Source: an uncultured Alphaproteobacteria bacterium (GTDB lineage Bacteria; Pseudomonadota; Alphaproteobacteria; HIMB59). From it: DNA of 64,000 nt. Shown here piece after piece: positions 18,660 to 27,945 of this stretch. The notes beneath the pieces were generated by a model. That model saw only the letters and a program-made list of their open reading frames with translations, had not been told where the DNA came from and searched no databases. The position numbers and the translations under genes are program-made. The stretch covers positions 1 to 64,000 of the forward strand of contig CACCLU010000002.1 in NCBI GenBank assembly GCA_902546975.1, written 5' to 3'. Numbering within the stretch: the stretch's first letter is position 1; each line of letters opens with the position of its first letter.

Positions 18660-19736
18660 ATGAAAAAATCTATGTTAACTTTTCTTGCTTTAGCAGTAAG
18701 CGTGCTTTTCTCTGCTGAAACTTTTGCAAGAGATCAAATCAATATTGTTGGCTCATCAACAGTATACCCATATGGAACAGTAAACGCACAAAGACTCGGC
18801 GAGTCAGGTTTTAAAACCCCCACTTACAACCCAATTGGAACTGGTGGTGGAATGAAAGCATTTTGTGCTGGTGTGGGAGTTGAATTTCCAGATATTACTG
18901 GAGCGTCACGACCAATGAAATCTAAAGAAGCTAAATTATGTCTTGAAGCCGGTGTAACAAACGTTATTGAAGTGATGTGGGCTAATGACGGTATTACTTT
19001 TTCTCACTCCAACGAAGCAGAACCCTTTTCTCTAACAAGAGAAGAAATTTTTACAGCTATGGCTGCAAAAGTTGTTGTTGATGGTGAAGTGGTCGAAAAT
19101 CCATATCAAACTTGGAACGAAATTAACCCAAGTCTTCCAGCGTACAAAATTGAAGTATTAGTAGCTCCTCCAACCTCAGGAACAAGAGATGCATTTGATG
19201 GTAAAGTAATGGAAGCTGGATGTACATTAGAAGCAGTAACTGGCAGTGACGATGGATGTACTGATTACAGAGAAGATGGAAAAATCATCGAGATGGGTGA
19301 GAATGACACTCTTATTGTTCAAAAACTAGTTGAGGATCCAGAACGTTTTGGTTACTTTGGTTATTCTTATCTAAAAGACAACGGAGATAAATTACAACCA
19401 TCTACTGTTGAGGGAGTAGTACCATCTGCTGATTCCATTGCAACTTATGAGTATCCAATGGCAAGACCTCTTTTCATATACTTAAAAGCAGATCACATCG
19501 GGGTTGTACCTGGCATTCAGGAGTTTGCACAAATGATGGTAAGTGATGAAGCAATTGGTGATAACGGTTACCTAACAAAAATTGGTGCTGCACCTATGGT
19601 ACCAGACCTTATCAATAGAGTAAGAAACGTTACTGACAGCTTAGATGCAATGGGATTTGATATTGCAGCATGTGCTGAAAAAAAACATCCATTAAAAGAT
19701 GCTGGTTACGCTTTTTCAAGCGGACTTTGTAAGTAA
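18660..19736 (+). CDS. pstS: Phosphate ABC transporter substrate-binding protein
   Basis: Signal peptide; INIVGSSTVYPYGTVNAQ, GTGGGMKAFC, GASRPMK, PTSGTRDAF. Confidence 0.95.
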   Translation: MKKSMLTFLALAVSVLFSAETFARDQINIVGSSTVYPYGTVNAQRLGESGFKTPTYNPIGTGGGMKAFCAGVGVEFPDITGASRPMKSKEAKLCLEAGVTNVIEVMWANDGITFSHSNEAEPFSLTREEIFTAMAAKVVVDGEVVENPYQTWNEINPSLPAYKIEVLVAPPTSGTRDAFDGKVMEAGCTLEAVTGSDDGCTDYREDGKIIEMGENDTLIVQKLVEDPERFGYFGYSYLKDNGDKLQPSTVEGVVPSADSIATYEYPMARPLFIYLKADHIGVVPGIQEFAQMMVSDEAIGDNGYLTKIGAAPMVPDLINRVRNVTDSLDAMGFDIAACAEKKHPLKDAGYAFSSGLCK

Positions 19737-19760
19737 GCATTAATTAATTATCTTATTTTT

Positions 19761-19782
19761 AGGGGCAAGATTTCTTGCCCCT
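19761..19782 (+). terminator. Hairpin between pstS and pstC (partial terminator or mRNA-stabilising stem)
   Basis: AGGGGCAAGATTTCTTGCCCCT near-perfect inverted repeat in the pstS-pstC gap. Confidence 0.65.
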
Positions 19783-19816
19783 AAGACAAAATCAGTTTAT
19801 AGAGGAATAGGACAGT

Positions 19817-21253
19817 ATGCTTTATTTATCACTTGTTTTTGTTTTTATACTTTCTTACTCTTTTTACTTCTATGGTAAAAAAAGAGCATTAAGCCTAAAA
19901 TTTAAAAAAAATGAAAATCTTTCCTCTCTTCCAGATTATTATGGATATTACGTTGTCCTTTTAGTTTTTTTTCCAGCAATAATTATTTGGTTCTTTTTAC
20001 TTATTTTTAAATCAAACTTTCAAGAGATGTTTGTAATGTCCCCTGTGTTATTTCCAGATGTCGCTACATGGAGCTCTGGAAAATTCGGTTTAATTATGAA
20101 TAAGATTAGCAACCTATCTATGATTGTTAATTTATCAGAAATTGATTTGACCGTAGGCGATAAATCAATTTTAAAAATGGCCAGTGAGAGTGAGATAATT
20201 GCAGCAAAAAATTTAGCAAATTTTGACAAGATCTACGGATGGTCGAATTTAACTCTATTTATTATTCTACCTGTGCTTTTAGGATTTTTGGCTACGAAAT
20301 CAATATCAGGAAAACTAAATGCACAGCCAATTGTTGAGAAAATAATTTCATATGTTATCAAGGGCAGTTCTTATATTGCAATATTCATTACTTTTGGAAT
20401 CTTCTTTTCTCTTGTTTTCGAGGCCATTAATTTTTTTCGGTACGTAAATTTTATGGACTTTTTCTTTAATACGGCATGGAATCCCAATAGAGCTTTTGTT
20501 ATCAATGCATCAGAAGGTTTCGATCAAGAGGCTTTAAAAGAGGCTTTTGGTTTTGTACCTTTGCTGACCGGAACGCTTTTAATTGCATCTGTTGCCATGT
20601 TAGTCGCTGTTCCTTTAGGACTGCTAACAGCAATTTATTTAGCAGAGTATGCGTCATCAAAAGTAAGAGATATAGCTAAACCAATAATTGAAATTCTTGC
20701 TGGCATACCCACAGTTGTTTATGGATTTTTTGCTGCTTTATCACTGGCGCCTTTCATAAAAGATGTCGGTGAAGGTGTTGGATTACCGGTGTCCGCTGAA
20801 AGTGCTCTAGCTGCAGGTTTAGCTATGGGTGTCATGATCATCCCTTTTGTTTCCTCTCTTAGTGACGATGTCATAAAAGCAGTTCCTCAATCTTTAAGAG
20901 AGGGTTCTTATGCAATTGGAGCAACTAAATCAGAAACTATTAAAAAAGTAATTTTACCAGCAGCTCTAGCTGGAATAATGGGCTCATTTTTATTAGCTAT
21001 ATCTAGGGCAATAGGTGAGACAATGATTGTCGTTATGGCCGCCAGCCTAAGAGCAAATCTTACTTTTAATCCCTTGGAGCCAGCGACTACAATAACAACA
21101 CAGATTGTTACAAGTTTGATAGGAGATGTCGAGTTTGATAATCCAAAAACCTTAGTTGCTTTTGCTTTAGGCCTAACTTTATTTGTAATGACATTAATTC
21201 TTAATATTGCTGCTATAACAATAGTAAAAAAGTACAGAGAAAAATATGAGTAG
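19817..21253 (+). CDS. pstC: Phosphate ABC transporter permease PstC
   Basis: PLLTGTLLIASVAMLVAVPLGLLTAIYLAEYAS, EILAGIPTVVYGFFA, SRAIGETMIVVMA. Confidence 0.95.
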   Translation: MLYLSLVFVFILSYSFYFYGKKRALSLKFKKNENLSSLPDYYGYYVVLLVFFPAIIIWFFLLIFKSNFQEMFVMSPVLFPDVATWSSGKFGLIMNKISNLSMIVNLSEIDLTVGDKSILKMASESEIIAAKNLANFDKIYGWSNLTLFIILPVLLGFLATKSISGKLNAQPIVEKIISYVIKGSSYIAIFITFGIFFSLVFEAINFFRYVNFMDFFFNTAWNPNRAFVINASEGFDQEALKEAFGFVPLLTGTLLIASVAMLVAVPLGLLTAIYLAEYASSKVRDIAKPIIEILAGIPTVVYGFFAALSLAPFIKDVGEGVGLPVSAESALAAGLAMGVMIIPFVSSLSDDVIKAVPQSLREGSYAIGATKSETIKKVILPAALAGIMGSFLLAISRAIGETMIVVMAASLRANLTFNPLEPATTITTQIVTSLIGDVEFDNPKTLVAFALGLTLFVMTLILNIAAITIVKKYREKYE

Positions 21254-22496
21254 TTTAGAAAAGAGACTTGCAGCAGAGAAACGTTTCAAATTTTATGGAA
21301 TGTTTGCGATGACTCTCTCTTTGTTCTTCGTGCTTATTTTAATGTATAAAATTTTTTCTACCGGCAGTGGTGCTTTTGTTAGAACAACTATTAATGCTGA
21401 TGTTTATTTTGACCCAAATTTTATAGAGGTTTCTAGTAACTCCTCCAAAAAAGAAATAATGAAAGCATCTTATGTTGATCTTGCTGATCAAGTGATTAAC
21501 CAAAACCATCCTGGATTAGATGAAGAAAATTTTATTAAAGTCAGAGAAATGTACACAAGAAAATTTGATTTTCAGCTGAGAGATTATATTGCAAACAATC
21601 CAAATGTAATTGGAAAAACTGTCAATTTAGATATATCTGCCTCATCAGATCTTGACCAAATTGTCAAAGGAAACTATCCAAGAAATGTTCCCGAAGCACA
21701 ACGAAAAATAAATGATTATCAACTTTCTATCTTAGACTCTTTAGACTCCAAAGGTAAAATGTCTAAGACATTCAATTTTTGGTTTTTCACAAATGGAGAC
21801 TCAAGAGATCCAGAAACAGCCGGAATACTTGGAGCACTTATGGGGTCTTTTTATGCTTTATTGATCTGTTTTAGTTTTGCTTTTCCAATCGGACTTTTGG
21901 CTTCTGTGTACTTAGAGGAATTTGTTAAACCAGGAAAAATAACTGACATTATTGAAGTAAATATAAATAACCTTGCGGCGGTTCCCTCTATTGTTTACGG
22001 ACTTTTAGGCTTAGGTATGCTAATTGGAGTTTTTGGGATGCCATATCAAGTCCCTTTAGTTGGAGGATTAGTTTTAGGTTTTATGACTTTACCAACAATT
22101 ATTATAGCATCTAGGGCATCGCTCAGAGGCGTCCCCCCTTCAATTAGAGAGGGAGCACTTGCTGTGGGGGCTACTAAAATGCAAACTGTATTTCATCATG
22201 TAATCCCTTTATCTTTGCCAGGTACTCTTACTGGAACAATTATTGGAATGGCACAAGCTTTGGGTGAGACAGCCCCTTTATTAATGATAGGTATGGTTGC
22301 TTTTGTGATGGAAATACCGGGAGGGGCATTCGACCCTGCCACTGGTCTCCCTTCACAAATATATTTATGGTCTGAGAGCGCTGAAAGAGGTTTCCTCGAA
22401 AAAACATCTGCAGGAATAATGCTACTTTTATCTTTTTTGATCATAATGAATACTGTGGCAGTGTTGGTAAGAAGAAATTTGGAGGTGAAATGGTAG
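21246..22496 (+). CDS. pstA: Phosphate ABC transporter permease PstA
   Basis: [64 protein letters not shown]. Confidence 0.95.
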   Translation: MSSLEKRLAAEKRFKFYGMFAMTLSLFFVLILMYKIFSTGSGAFVRTTINADVYFDPNFIEVSSNSSKKEIMKASYVDLADQVINQNHPGLDEENFIKVREMYTRKFDFQLRDYIANNPNVIGKTVNLDISASSDLDQIVKGNYPRNVPEAQRKINDYQLSILDSLDSKGKMSKTFNFWFFTNGDSRDPETAGILGALMGSFYALLICFSFAFPIGLLASVYLEEFVKPGKITDIIEVNINNLAAVPSIVYGLLGLGMLIGVFGMPYQVPLVGGLVLGFMTLPTIIIASRASLRGVPPSIREGALAVGATKMQTVFHHVIPLSLPGTLTGTIIGMAQALGETAPLLMIGMVAFVMEIPGGAFDPATGLPSQIYLWSESAERGFLEKTSAGIMLLLSFLIIMNTVAVLVRRNLEVKW

Positions 22497-23266
22497 ATCA
22501 AAACAGCAATTATGCTTTGCAAACAAGTGAGGTATATGTCCACTATGGAAAAAAAATGGCAATCAATAACGTGGCTCTTAATTTTCCAAAAAATGAAGTA
22601 ACTTCTCTTATAGGACCCTCAGGTTGTGGTAAGTCGACATTTTTGCGATGTTTAAACCGTATGAATGATGTAATAGATATTTGTAATGTTAAAGGTAAGT
22701 TTTTGTTGAATGGCAATGTTGATATATATAGCCCTGATATACAGGTAGAAACTCTTCGTGAAAAAGTTGGAATGGTTTTTCAAAAACCCAATCCTTTTCC
22801 AAAAACTATTTATGAAAATGTTGCCTACGGACCAAAAATTCATGGTATTGCTTCTTCTCAAAATGAATTAGATGAAATAGTTAAAGACTCACTTCATAGA
22901 GCGGGTCTTTATGAAGAGGTAAAAGATAGAATGGATGATATTGCTACCGGTTTATCAGGAGGACAACAGCAAAGATTGTGCATAGCAAGAGCGATTGCTA
23001 TAAGACCGGAAATCATTTTGATGGACGAACCTTGTTCTGCATTAGATCCAATAGCAACCGCAAAAATAGAGGATTTAATTAACGAATTGAAAGAAAATTA
23101 CACAATTATTATAGTAACTCATTCTATGTCTCAAGCATCACGTGTATCATCTAAAACTGCGTTTTTTCATTTAGGTAACCTTGTCGAATATGGAGAAACT
23201 GGTAAGATATTTACAAAACCTGATAAAGAACAAACAAATGACTACATAACTGGAAGGTTTGGTTAA
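22490..23266 (+). CDS. pstB: Phosphate ABC transporter ATP-binding protein
   Basis: Walker [33 protein letters not shown]. Confidence 0.97.
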   Translation: MVDQNSNYALQTSEVYVHYGKKMAINNVALNFPKNEVTSLIGPSGCGKSTFLRCLNRMNDVIDICNVKGKFLLNGNVDIYSPDIQVETLREKVGMVFQKPNPFPKTIYENVAYGPKIHGIASSQNELDEIVKDSLHRAGLYEEVKDRMDDIATGLSGGQQQRLCIARAIAIRPEIILMDEPCSALDPIATAKIEDLINELKENYTIIIVTHSMSQASRVSSKTAFFHLGNLVEYGETGKIFTKPDKEQTNDYITGRFG

Positions 23267-23951
23267 AATGGAAACAGCACACACAGATAAAAACTTTGAA
23301 CAAAAGTTAAATCATCTTACAGATAATTTAATTAAAATGAGCAATATTGTTGAGAAACAAATTGAAATTGCAGTAAATGTTATTAAATCTAAAGATTCAT
23401 CTGATGCACAGACAACACAGAATCTTGATGAACAAGTTGATGAAGTGGAAAGAGATGTTAGGGATTTAAGTTTCGAAATTATGACTTTACATAGACCCGT
23501 TGCCAGTGATTTAAGACTAGTTTTCACTGCCCTCAAAGTTTCAAAAGAGCTTGAGAGAATGGGAGATCACTCTAGAAATTTAGCAAAAAGAGCTATTTCA
23601 ATTTCTTCTTCATTTGACGAGGATTTAACGGTCCAAATGCATAATTTAGGTAAAGGTGTCCAAAAAATGGTTAATCAAACACTTGAGAGTTTTTTTAAAA
23701 AAGATGAGGTGCAGGCAAGGATCTCATGGAATCAAGATGCAGAAATTGACAGGCAGTACAAATCTTTATTATCTGATTTAATAGAAAGAATGCACAATAA
23801 AGAAACAAGTGTTGTTGATGAAGGCACTAAGCCAATTTTAATTGCAAAGTCCTTAGAAAGAATAGGTGATCATGCTACTAACATAGCTGAAGAGGTCATT
23901 TTTAACATTACAGGTCATTATATTGATTTAAAAAAATCTGATTTTGAATGA
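23259..23951 (+). CDS. phoU: Phosphate transport system regulator PhoU
   Basis: [50 protein letters not shown]. Confidence 0.96.
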   Translation: MVKMETAHTDKNFEQKLNHLTDNLIKMSNIVEKQIEIAVNVIKSKDSSDAQTTQNLDEQVDEVERDVRDLSFEIMTLHRPVASDLRLVFTALKVSKELERMGDHSRNLAKRAISISSSFDEDLTVQMHNLGKGVQKMVNQTLESFFKKDEVQARISWNQDAEIDRQYKSLLSDLIERMHNKETSVVDEGTKPILIAKSLERIGDHATNIAEEVIFNITGHYIDLKKSDFE

Positions 23952-24637
23952 CAGACAAGATTTTAGTTATAGAGGATGAAAAACCAATCTCAGAATTAAT
24001 TGGATTTCATTTAGAACAACAAAACTACCAAATAAAATTTTCATACGACGGAGAATCTGCAATCCAAGAGATCGAACATTGGCTGCCTGATTTAATTTTA
24101 TTAGATTGGATGCTACCAAATATATCGGGCATTGAAGTTTTAAAGAGAATTAAAAGAAAAGATAATCTAAAAAAAATTCCAATTATAATGTTAACAGCTA
24201 AAGGTCAAGAAGATGATAAAATTAGAGGTTTTGAATTAGGTGTAGAGGATTATGTAACCAAACCTTTTCTTCCAAGTGAGATTCTCGCTAGAATTAAATC
24301 ATTACTTAAAAGGACAAAATCAAGAGAAGATAACGACTCACTCAAGTTTCATGATATTAACATTAATCTTACCAACAGAAGGGTAACAAGGGGTGAGAGA
24401 AAGTTAAATTTAGGACCGACTGAATTTAATCTTTTAAAATTTTTTATTGAAAATAAAGGTAGAGTCTATTCTAGGCAGCAACTATTGGATAACGTTTGGT
24501 TAAATGATGCTTACGTTGAACCCAGAACAGTTGATGTTCACATAAGAAGACTCAGAAAAGAGCTGAATTTAACAGGAGAAAAAGATTTCATTCGAACAGT
24601 TAGATCCGCTGGCTACTCTATCGACTCAGAAAATTAA
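23948..24637 (+). CDS. phoB: Phosphate regulon response regulator
   Basis: Receiver domain LLDWMLPNISGIEV, MLTAKG; OmpR-type wHTH LGPTEFNLLKFF...VDVHIRRLRKEL. Confidence 0.95.
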   Translation: MTDKILVIEDEKPISELIGFHLEQQNYQIKFSYDGESAIQEIEHWLPDLILLDWMLPNISGIEVLKRIKRKDNLKKIPIIMLTAKGQEDDKIRGFELGVEDYVTKPFLPSEILARIKSLLKRTKSREDNDSLKFHDININLTNRRVTRGERKLNLGPTEFNLLKFFIENKGRVYSRQQLLDNVWLNDAYVEPRTVDVHIRRLRKELNLTGEKDFIRTVRSAGYSIDSEN

Positions 24638-24638
24638 A

Positions 24639-25109
24639 ATGATTAAAATTCTTGTACTTTGTACAGGTAACTCTTGTCGATCAATTATGACAGAGGGGCT
24701 TTTAAACCATTATGGTAAAGACTTTTTTAATGCTTATAGTGCAGGAAGCCACCCTGCAGGATATGTGCATCCTTTAAGTATCAAAACATTAGAAAAAAAT
24801 AAAATTTTCCTAGACAATTTTAAAAGTCAATCATGGGATGATTTTTCAGATATTAATTTTGATTTGGTTATTACTGTGTGTGATAACGCAGCTGGAGAAA
24901 CTTGCCCCGTGTATCTCAAAAATACATTAAAGGCACATTGGGGTGTAGCTGATCCTGCAAAATTTAAAGGCACTGAAGAGGAAGTTGACATAGAATTTTT
25001 AAAAGTATTCAATGTTCTTAAAAAAAGATGTCTTGCACTAGTTCAAAATTATAAGCAAAACAACTTATTAAATATCGATCAAATAAAAGAAATTGGAAAT
25101 TTAATCTAA
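24639..25109 (+). CDS. arsC: Arsenate reductase, LMW-phosphatase type
   Basis: VLCTGNSCRSIMTEGLL P-loop; VITVCDNAAGETCPVY; HWGVADPAK. Confidence 0.9.
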   Translation: MIKILVLCTGNSCRSIMTEGLLNHYGKDFFNAYSAGSHPAGYVHPLSIKTLEKNKIFLDNFKSQSWDDFSDINFDLVITVCDNAAGETCPVYLKNTLKAHWGVADPAKFKGTEEEVDIEFLKVFNVLKKRCLALVQNYKQNNLLNIDQIKEIGNLI

Positions 25110-25135
25110 ATTTAACTTTAATTTAATATAAATGA

Positions 25136-25237
25136 TTATTTTATTAGGTGGAAGATTGGCATTACCCTGTAATTGAATAACTGACCTCCTCTACTTGTAA
25201 GAAAAATTATGCCAATCTTCCCAAACTAATAAAATAA
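25136..25237. ncRNA. Candidate structured small RNA (long imperfect hairpin); strand undetermined
   Basis: TTATTTTATTAG-GTG-GAAGATTGGCAT ... ATGCCAATCTTC-CCAAA-CTAATAAAATAA: two perfect 12-bp stem segments separated by a small internal loop, enclosing a ~46-nt loop containing CTGACCTCCTCTACTTG. Confidence 0.4.
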
Positions 25238-25573
25238 ACCTAAGATTAAAACTATTCCATAGGCTGTTAGAGATAAAAAAATTGCAGCAGAGCCCAAATC
25301 TTTAGCTTTTTTTATTTTGTTTGACTTATCCATAGTAATTTTATCACAAGTATATTCTATTGCAGTGTTTAGAGCCTCAATACTAAGTATGAGCAAAGGT
25401 AAAATTATCAGCCAAAGTGTGAACAAAAGAGCTGGTTGAAAAATTACGATGTATAGAGCAGACAATGGAAACAATAATAGCTCTCTTCTTGCTGCTTTTT
25501 CTTGAAGGAGAATTTTTAGGCCTCCAATTGAACACCAAAAAGCATCTACTATATTTTTATTTTTAAAATCCAT
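25226..25573 (-). CDS. dgkA: Diacylglycerol kinase (DgkA family)
   Basis: IEALNTAIEYTCDKI, KAKDLGSAAIFLSL. Confidence 0.9.
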   Translation of the reverse strand: MDFKNKNIVDAFWCSIGGLKILLQEKAARRELLLFPLSALYIVIFQPALLFTLWLIILPLLILSIEALNTAIEYTCDKITMDKSNKIKKAKDLGSAAIFLSLTAYGIVLILGLFY

Positions 25574-25590
25574 ATCTGAAGTTTAACTAC

Positions 25591-26109
25591 TTATATGAAT
25601 TTTTTGTTAAATCTTGACTTTTTATTTTCAATTAACTTTTTTTTAAGTCTCCATCTAAGATTGCTTCGAACAATATATCCAATACAGTTTTGAGACCCAC
25701 ATCGACACGGGTGATCCTCGAAACAAAACATGTCATATCCATAGTCGTAGGACAGCTCCTCGCCTTTCTTAATATCTTTAATCGCGCTAATCCATATTCT
25801 TCCTTTGATGATATCAGTTTCACAATTAGGATTGCAGGAATGATTAATATATTTTGCTAAATTCCATGTTACTTTTCCATTGATGTCGTATTTTTGATTC
25901 AGTGTAAAAATGTAAACAGACCCGACTGTTTTAGCCCTTTTGTTAGCCTCTATGTGAACATCAGCAATCTTGTCGGATTGAGCTTTGGTTATCTTTAACC
26001 CTCGATATTCAATGATTCTAGTGCCAGCACTGATATCAGATTTTGCAAAAAGACCAGATGCATGAATTTTAGAATTTTTTCTAATATAAAGCTTTTGTGA
26101 AGTGACCAT
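25591..26109 (-). CDS. SET-domain protein-lysine methyltransferase with post-SET-like Cys motif
   Basis: HASGLFAKSDISAGTRIIEYRG, YINHSCNPNCE, GEELSYDYGYD, HPCRCGSQNCIGYI. Confidence 0.9.
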   Translation of the reverse strand: MVTSQKLYIRKNSKIHASGLFAKSDISAGTRIIEYRGLKITKAQSDKIADVHIEANKRAKTVGSVYIFTLNQKYDINGKVTWNLAKYINHSCNPNCETDIIKGRIWISAIKDIKKGEELSYDYGYDMFCFEDHPCRCGSQNCIGYIVRSNLRWRLKKKLIENKKSRFNKKFI

Positions 26110-26170
26110 TTAATAAAAATTTAACATTATTCAATACGATCAATTCTAGGTATATCTATTTTTAGATTCT

Positions 26171-26956
26171 ATGCAAATCAAAAAACATCGATCCATATTC
26201 ATTTCAGACATTCATATTGGCATACGTGCTTCAAAAGTAAAGGAGCTCTTACACTTTTTAAAATATAATGATTGTGATCATCTTTATTTACTTGGAGACA
26301 TTATAGACGGATGGCGTCTAAAAAAAAATTGGTTTTGGAATCAAGACTTTAATACGTTCATTCAAAAAGTTTTAAAAAAGGCAAGGTCTGGAACGAAAGT
26401 TTATTATATTCCAGGTAATCACGATGAAATAATTTCTGATTACTGTGGCTTTAGCTTTGCAAATATAAAAATAAGAAAACATAGAATTCATACAACTGCG
26501 GATAATAAAAAATTATTGTTAATGCATGGCCACGAGTTTGATAATATTGTTTTAAATTCTAAATGGATTGCTAAAATTGGAGCAAAGCTATACGACTACT
26601 CGGTATGGTTTAACAATATTTTAAATTTTTTTAGAAGAAGACTAGGACTATCTTATTGGTCTCTATCGGGATATTTAAAAACTAGAGTGAAAGACGCTCG
26701 GCGATTTATTCAAAATTTTGAAAACGCATGTCTTGAAAGAATTAAAAAAAATAAATGTGACGGTATTGTGTGTGGACACATTCATGACCCAAAAATAAAA
26801 TTATTAGGAGATAAAACTTATCATAATCTAGGTGATTGGGTAGACAGCTGTAGTGCTATGGTAGAGGACTATACGGGTAAACTAGAAATAATCTTTTGGA
26901 ATGAAAAAAAAATAAATCAAATTGAAGATAAACTCCAAAAAGAAAGAGTTGCATGA
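26171..26956 (+). CDS. plcP: Calcineurin-like phosphoesterase of the LpxH/UDP-2,3-diacylglucosamine diphosphatase family; candidate PlcP phospholipase C
   Basis: SDIHIG, LLGDIIDGWRL, PGNHDE, MHGHEFD, CGHIHDP metallophosphoesterase motifs; followed by a GT4 glycosyltransferase as in plcP-agt loci. Confidence 0.75.
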   Translation: MQIKKHRSIFISDIHIGIRASKVKELLHFLKYNDCDHLYLLGDIIDGWRLKKNWFWNQDFNTFIQKVLKKARSGTKVYYIPGNHDEIISDYCGFSFANIKIRKHRIHTTADNKKLLLMHGHEFDNIVLNSKWIAKIGAKLYDYSVWFNNILNFFRRRLGLSYWSLSGYLKTRVKDARRFIQNFENACLERIKKNKCDGIVCGHIHDPKIKLLGDKTYHNLGDWVDSCSAMVEDYTGKLEIIFWNEKKINQIEDKLQKERVA

Positions 26957-27945
26957 AACTTTTACTTGTCACCGATGCTTGGAAGCCACAAGTAAACGGA
27001 GTTGTTCGCTCATATCTTAACACCATTCCCGAGTTAGAGAAAATGGGAATGGAGGTACAAGTGATTCATCCTGAATTATTTAAGCTACGCTTTTCACTAC
27101 CCTCTTATAACGAAATTAAAATTGTTGTAACAAGACAAAAAACACTGAAAAATATGATAAAAAGCGCTAAAGCAGACCATATTCATATTGCAACCGAAGG
27201 CCCGCTTGGGTTTTTAGCAAGAAATATTTGTGTTAAGGACGACATTACATTTACCACTTCATTTCATACTCGTTTCCCTGAATACATTCAAAAGAGAACA
27301 AAGATACCTGCAAGTTTTTTCTATTTTTTCATAAGAAAATTTCATAATAAAGCAAAAAAAGTTTTGGTTCCTACTCCTTCAATGCAAGAGGAATTAATAA
27401 AGAGAAAATTTAAAAATACTGAAATATGGTCCCGCGGAGTTAATCATGAAAAATTTAGTAAATTTAATAAACTTAATTTAGGTAAAGGTCCAATTTTTTC
27501 CTATATTGGAAGAGTGGCAACAGAAAAAAATGTTGAAGCCTTTTTAAAAATTAAGATAGATGGTACCAAAGTTGTAGTTGGTGATGGTCCACAGTTAAAT
27601 TCTTTAAAAAAAAAATATCCCGATGTAAATTATGTGGGATATCAACATGGACAGGATTTAGTTGATTATTATGCTAGCTCTGATGTTATGGTTTTCCCAA
27701 GCCTAACTGATACTTTTGGAAATGTCATTACAGAGGCCAATGCAACAGGTACACCTGTTGCTGCATTTAATGTCATCGGACCAAAAGATATTATTGTAAA
27801 TGGTATTAATGGTTATATAGGTGATGATTTAAAATCAAACATTATAAATTGTATTAACCTCGATCGCACCAAGTGCCAGGAATACACAAAAAAATTTAAT
27901 TGGAAAGAATGCTCAAGAGTTTTTTATGATAATATTGTTGCTTGA
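26953..27945 (+). CDS. agt: GT4-family glycosyltransferase, candidate Agt (diacylglycerol glycosyltransferase)
   Basis: DAWKPQVNGVVRSY, TSFHTRFPEYI, SRGVNHEKF, FPSLTDTFGNVITEANATGTPVAAF; overlaps the end of the phosphoesterase gene. Confidence 0.72.
   Translation: MKLLLVTDAWKPQVNGVVRSYLNTIPELEKMGMEVQVIHPELFKLRFSLPSYNEIKIVVTRQKTLKNMIKSAKADHIHIATEGPLGFLARNICVKDDITFTTSFHTRFPEYIQKRTKIPASFFYFFIRKFHNKAKKVLVPTPSMQEELIKRKFKNTEIWSRGVNHEKFSKFNKLNLGKGPIFSYIGRVATEKNVEAFLKIKIDGTKVVVGDGPQLNSLKKKYPDVNYVGYQHGQDLVDYYASSDVMVFPSLTDTFGNVITEANATGTPVAAFNVIGPKDIIVNGINGYIGDDLKSNIINCINLDRTKCQEYTKKFNWKECSRVFYDNIVA

Noticed and set aside
22196-22543. 115-aa ORF antisense to pstA/pstB junction
   Set aside because: Overlaps two conserved genes; shadow
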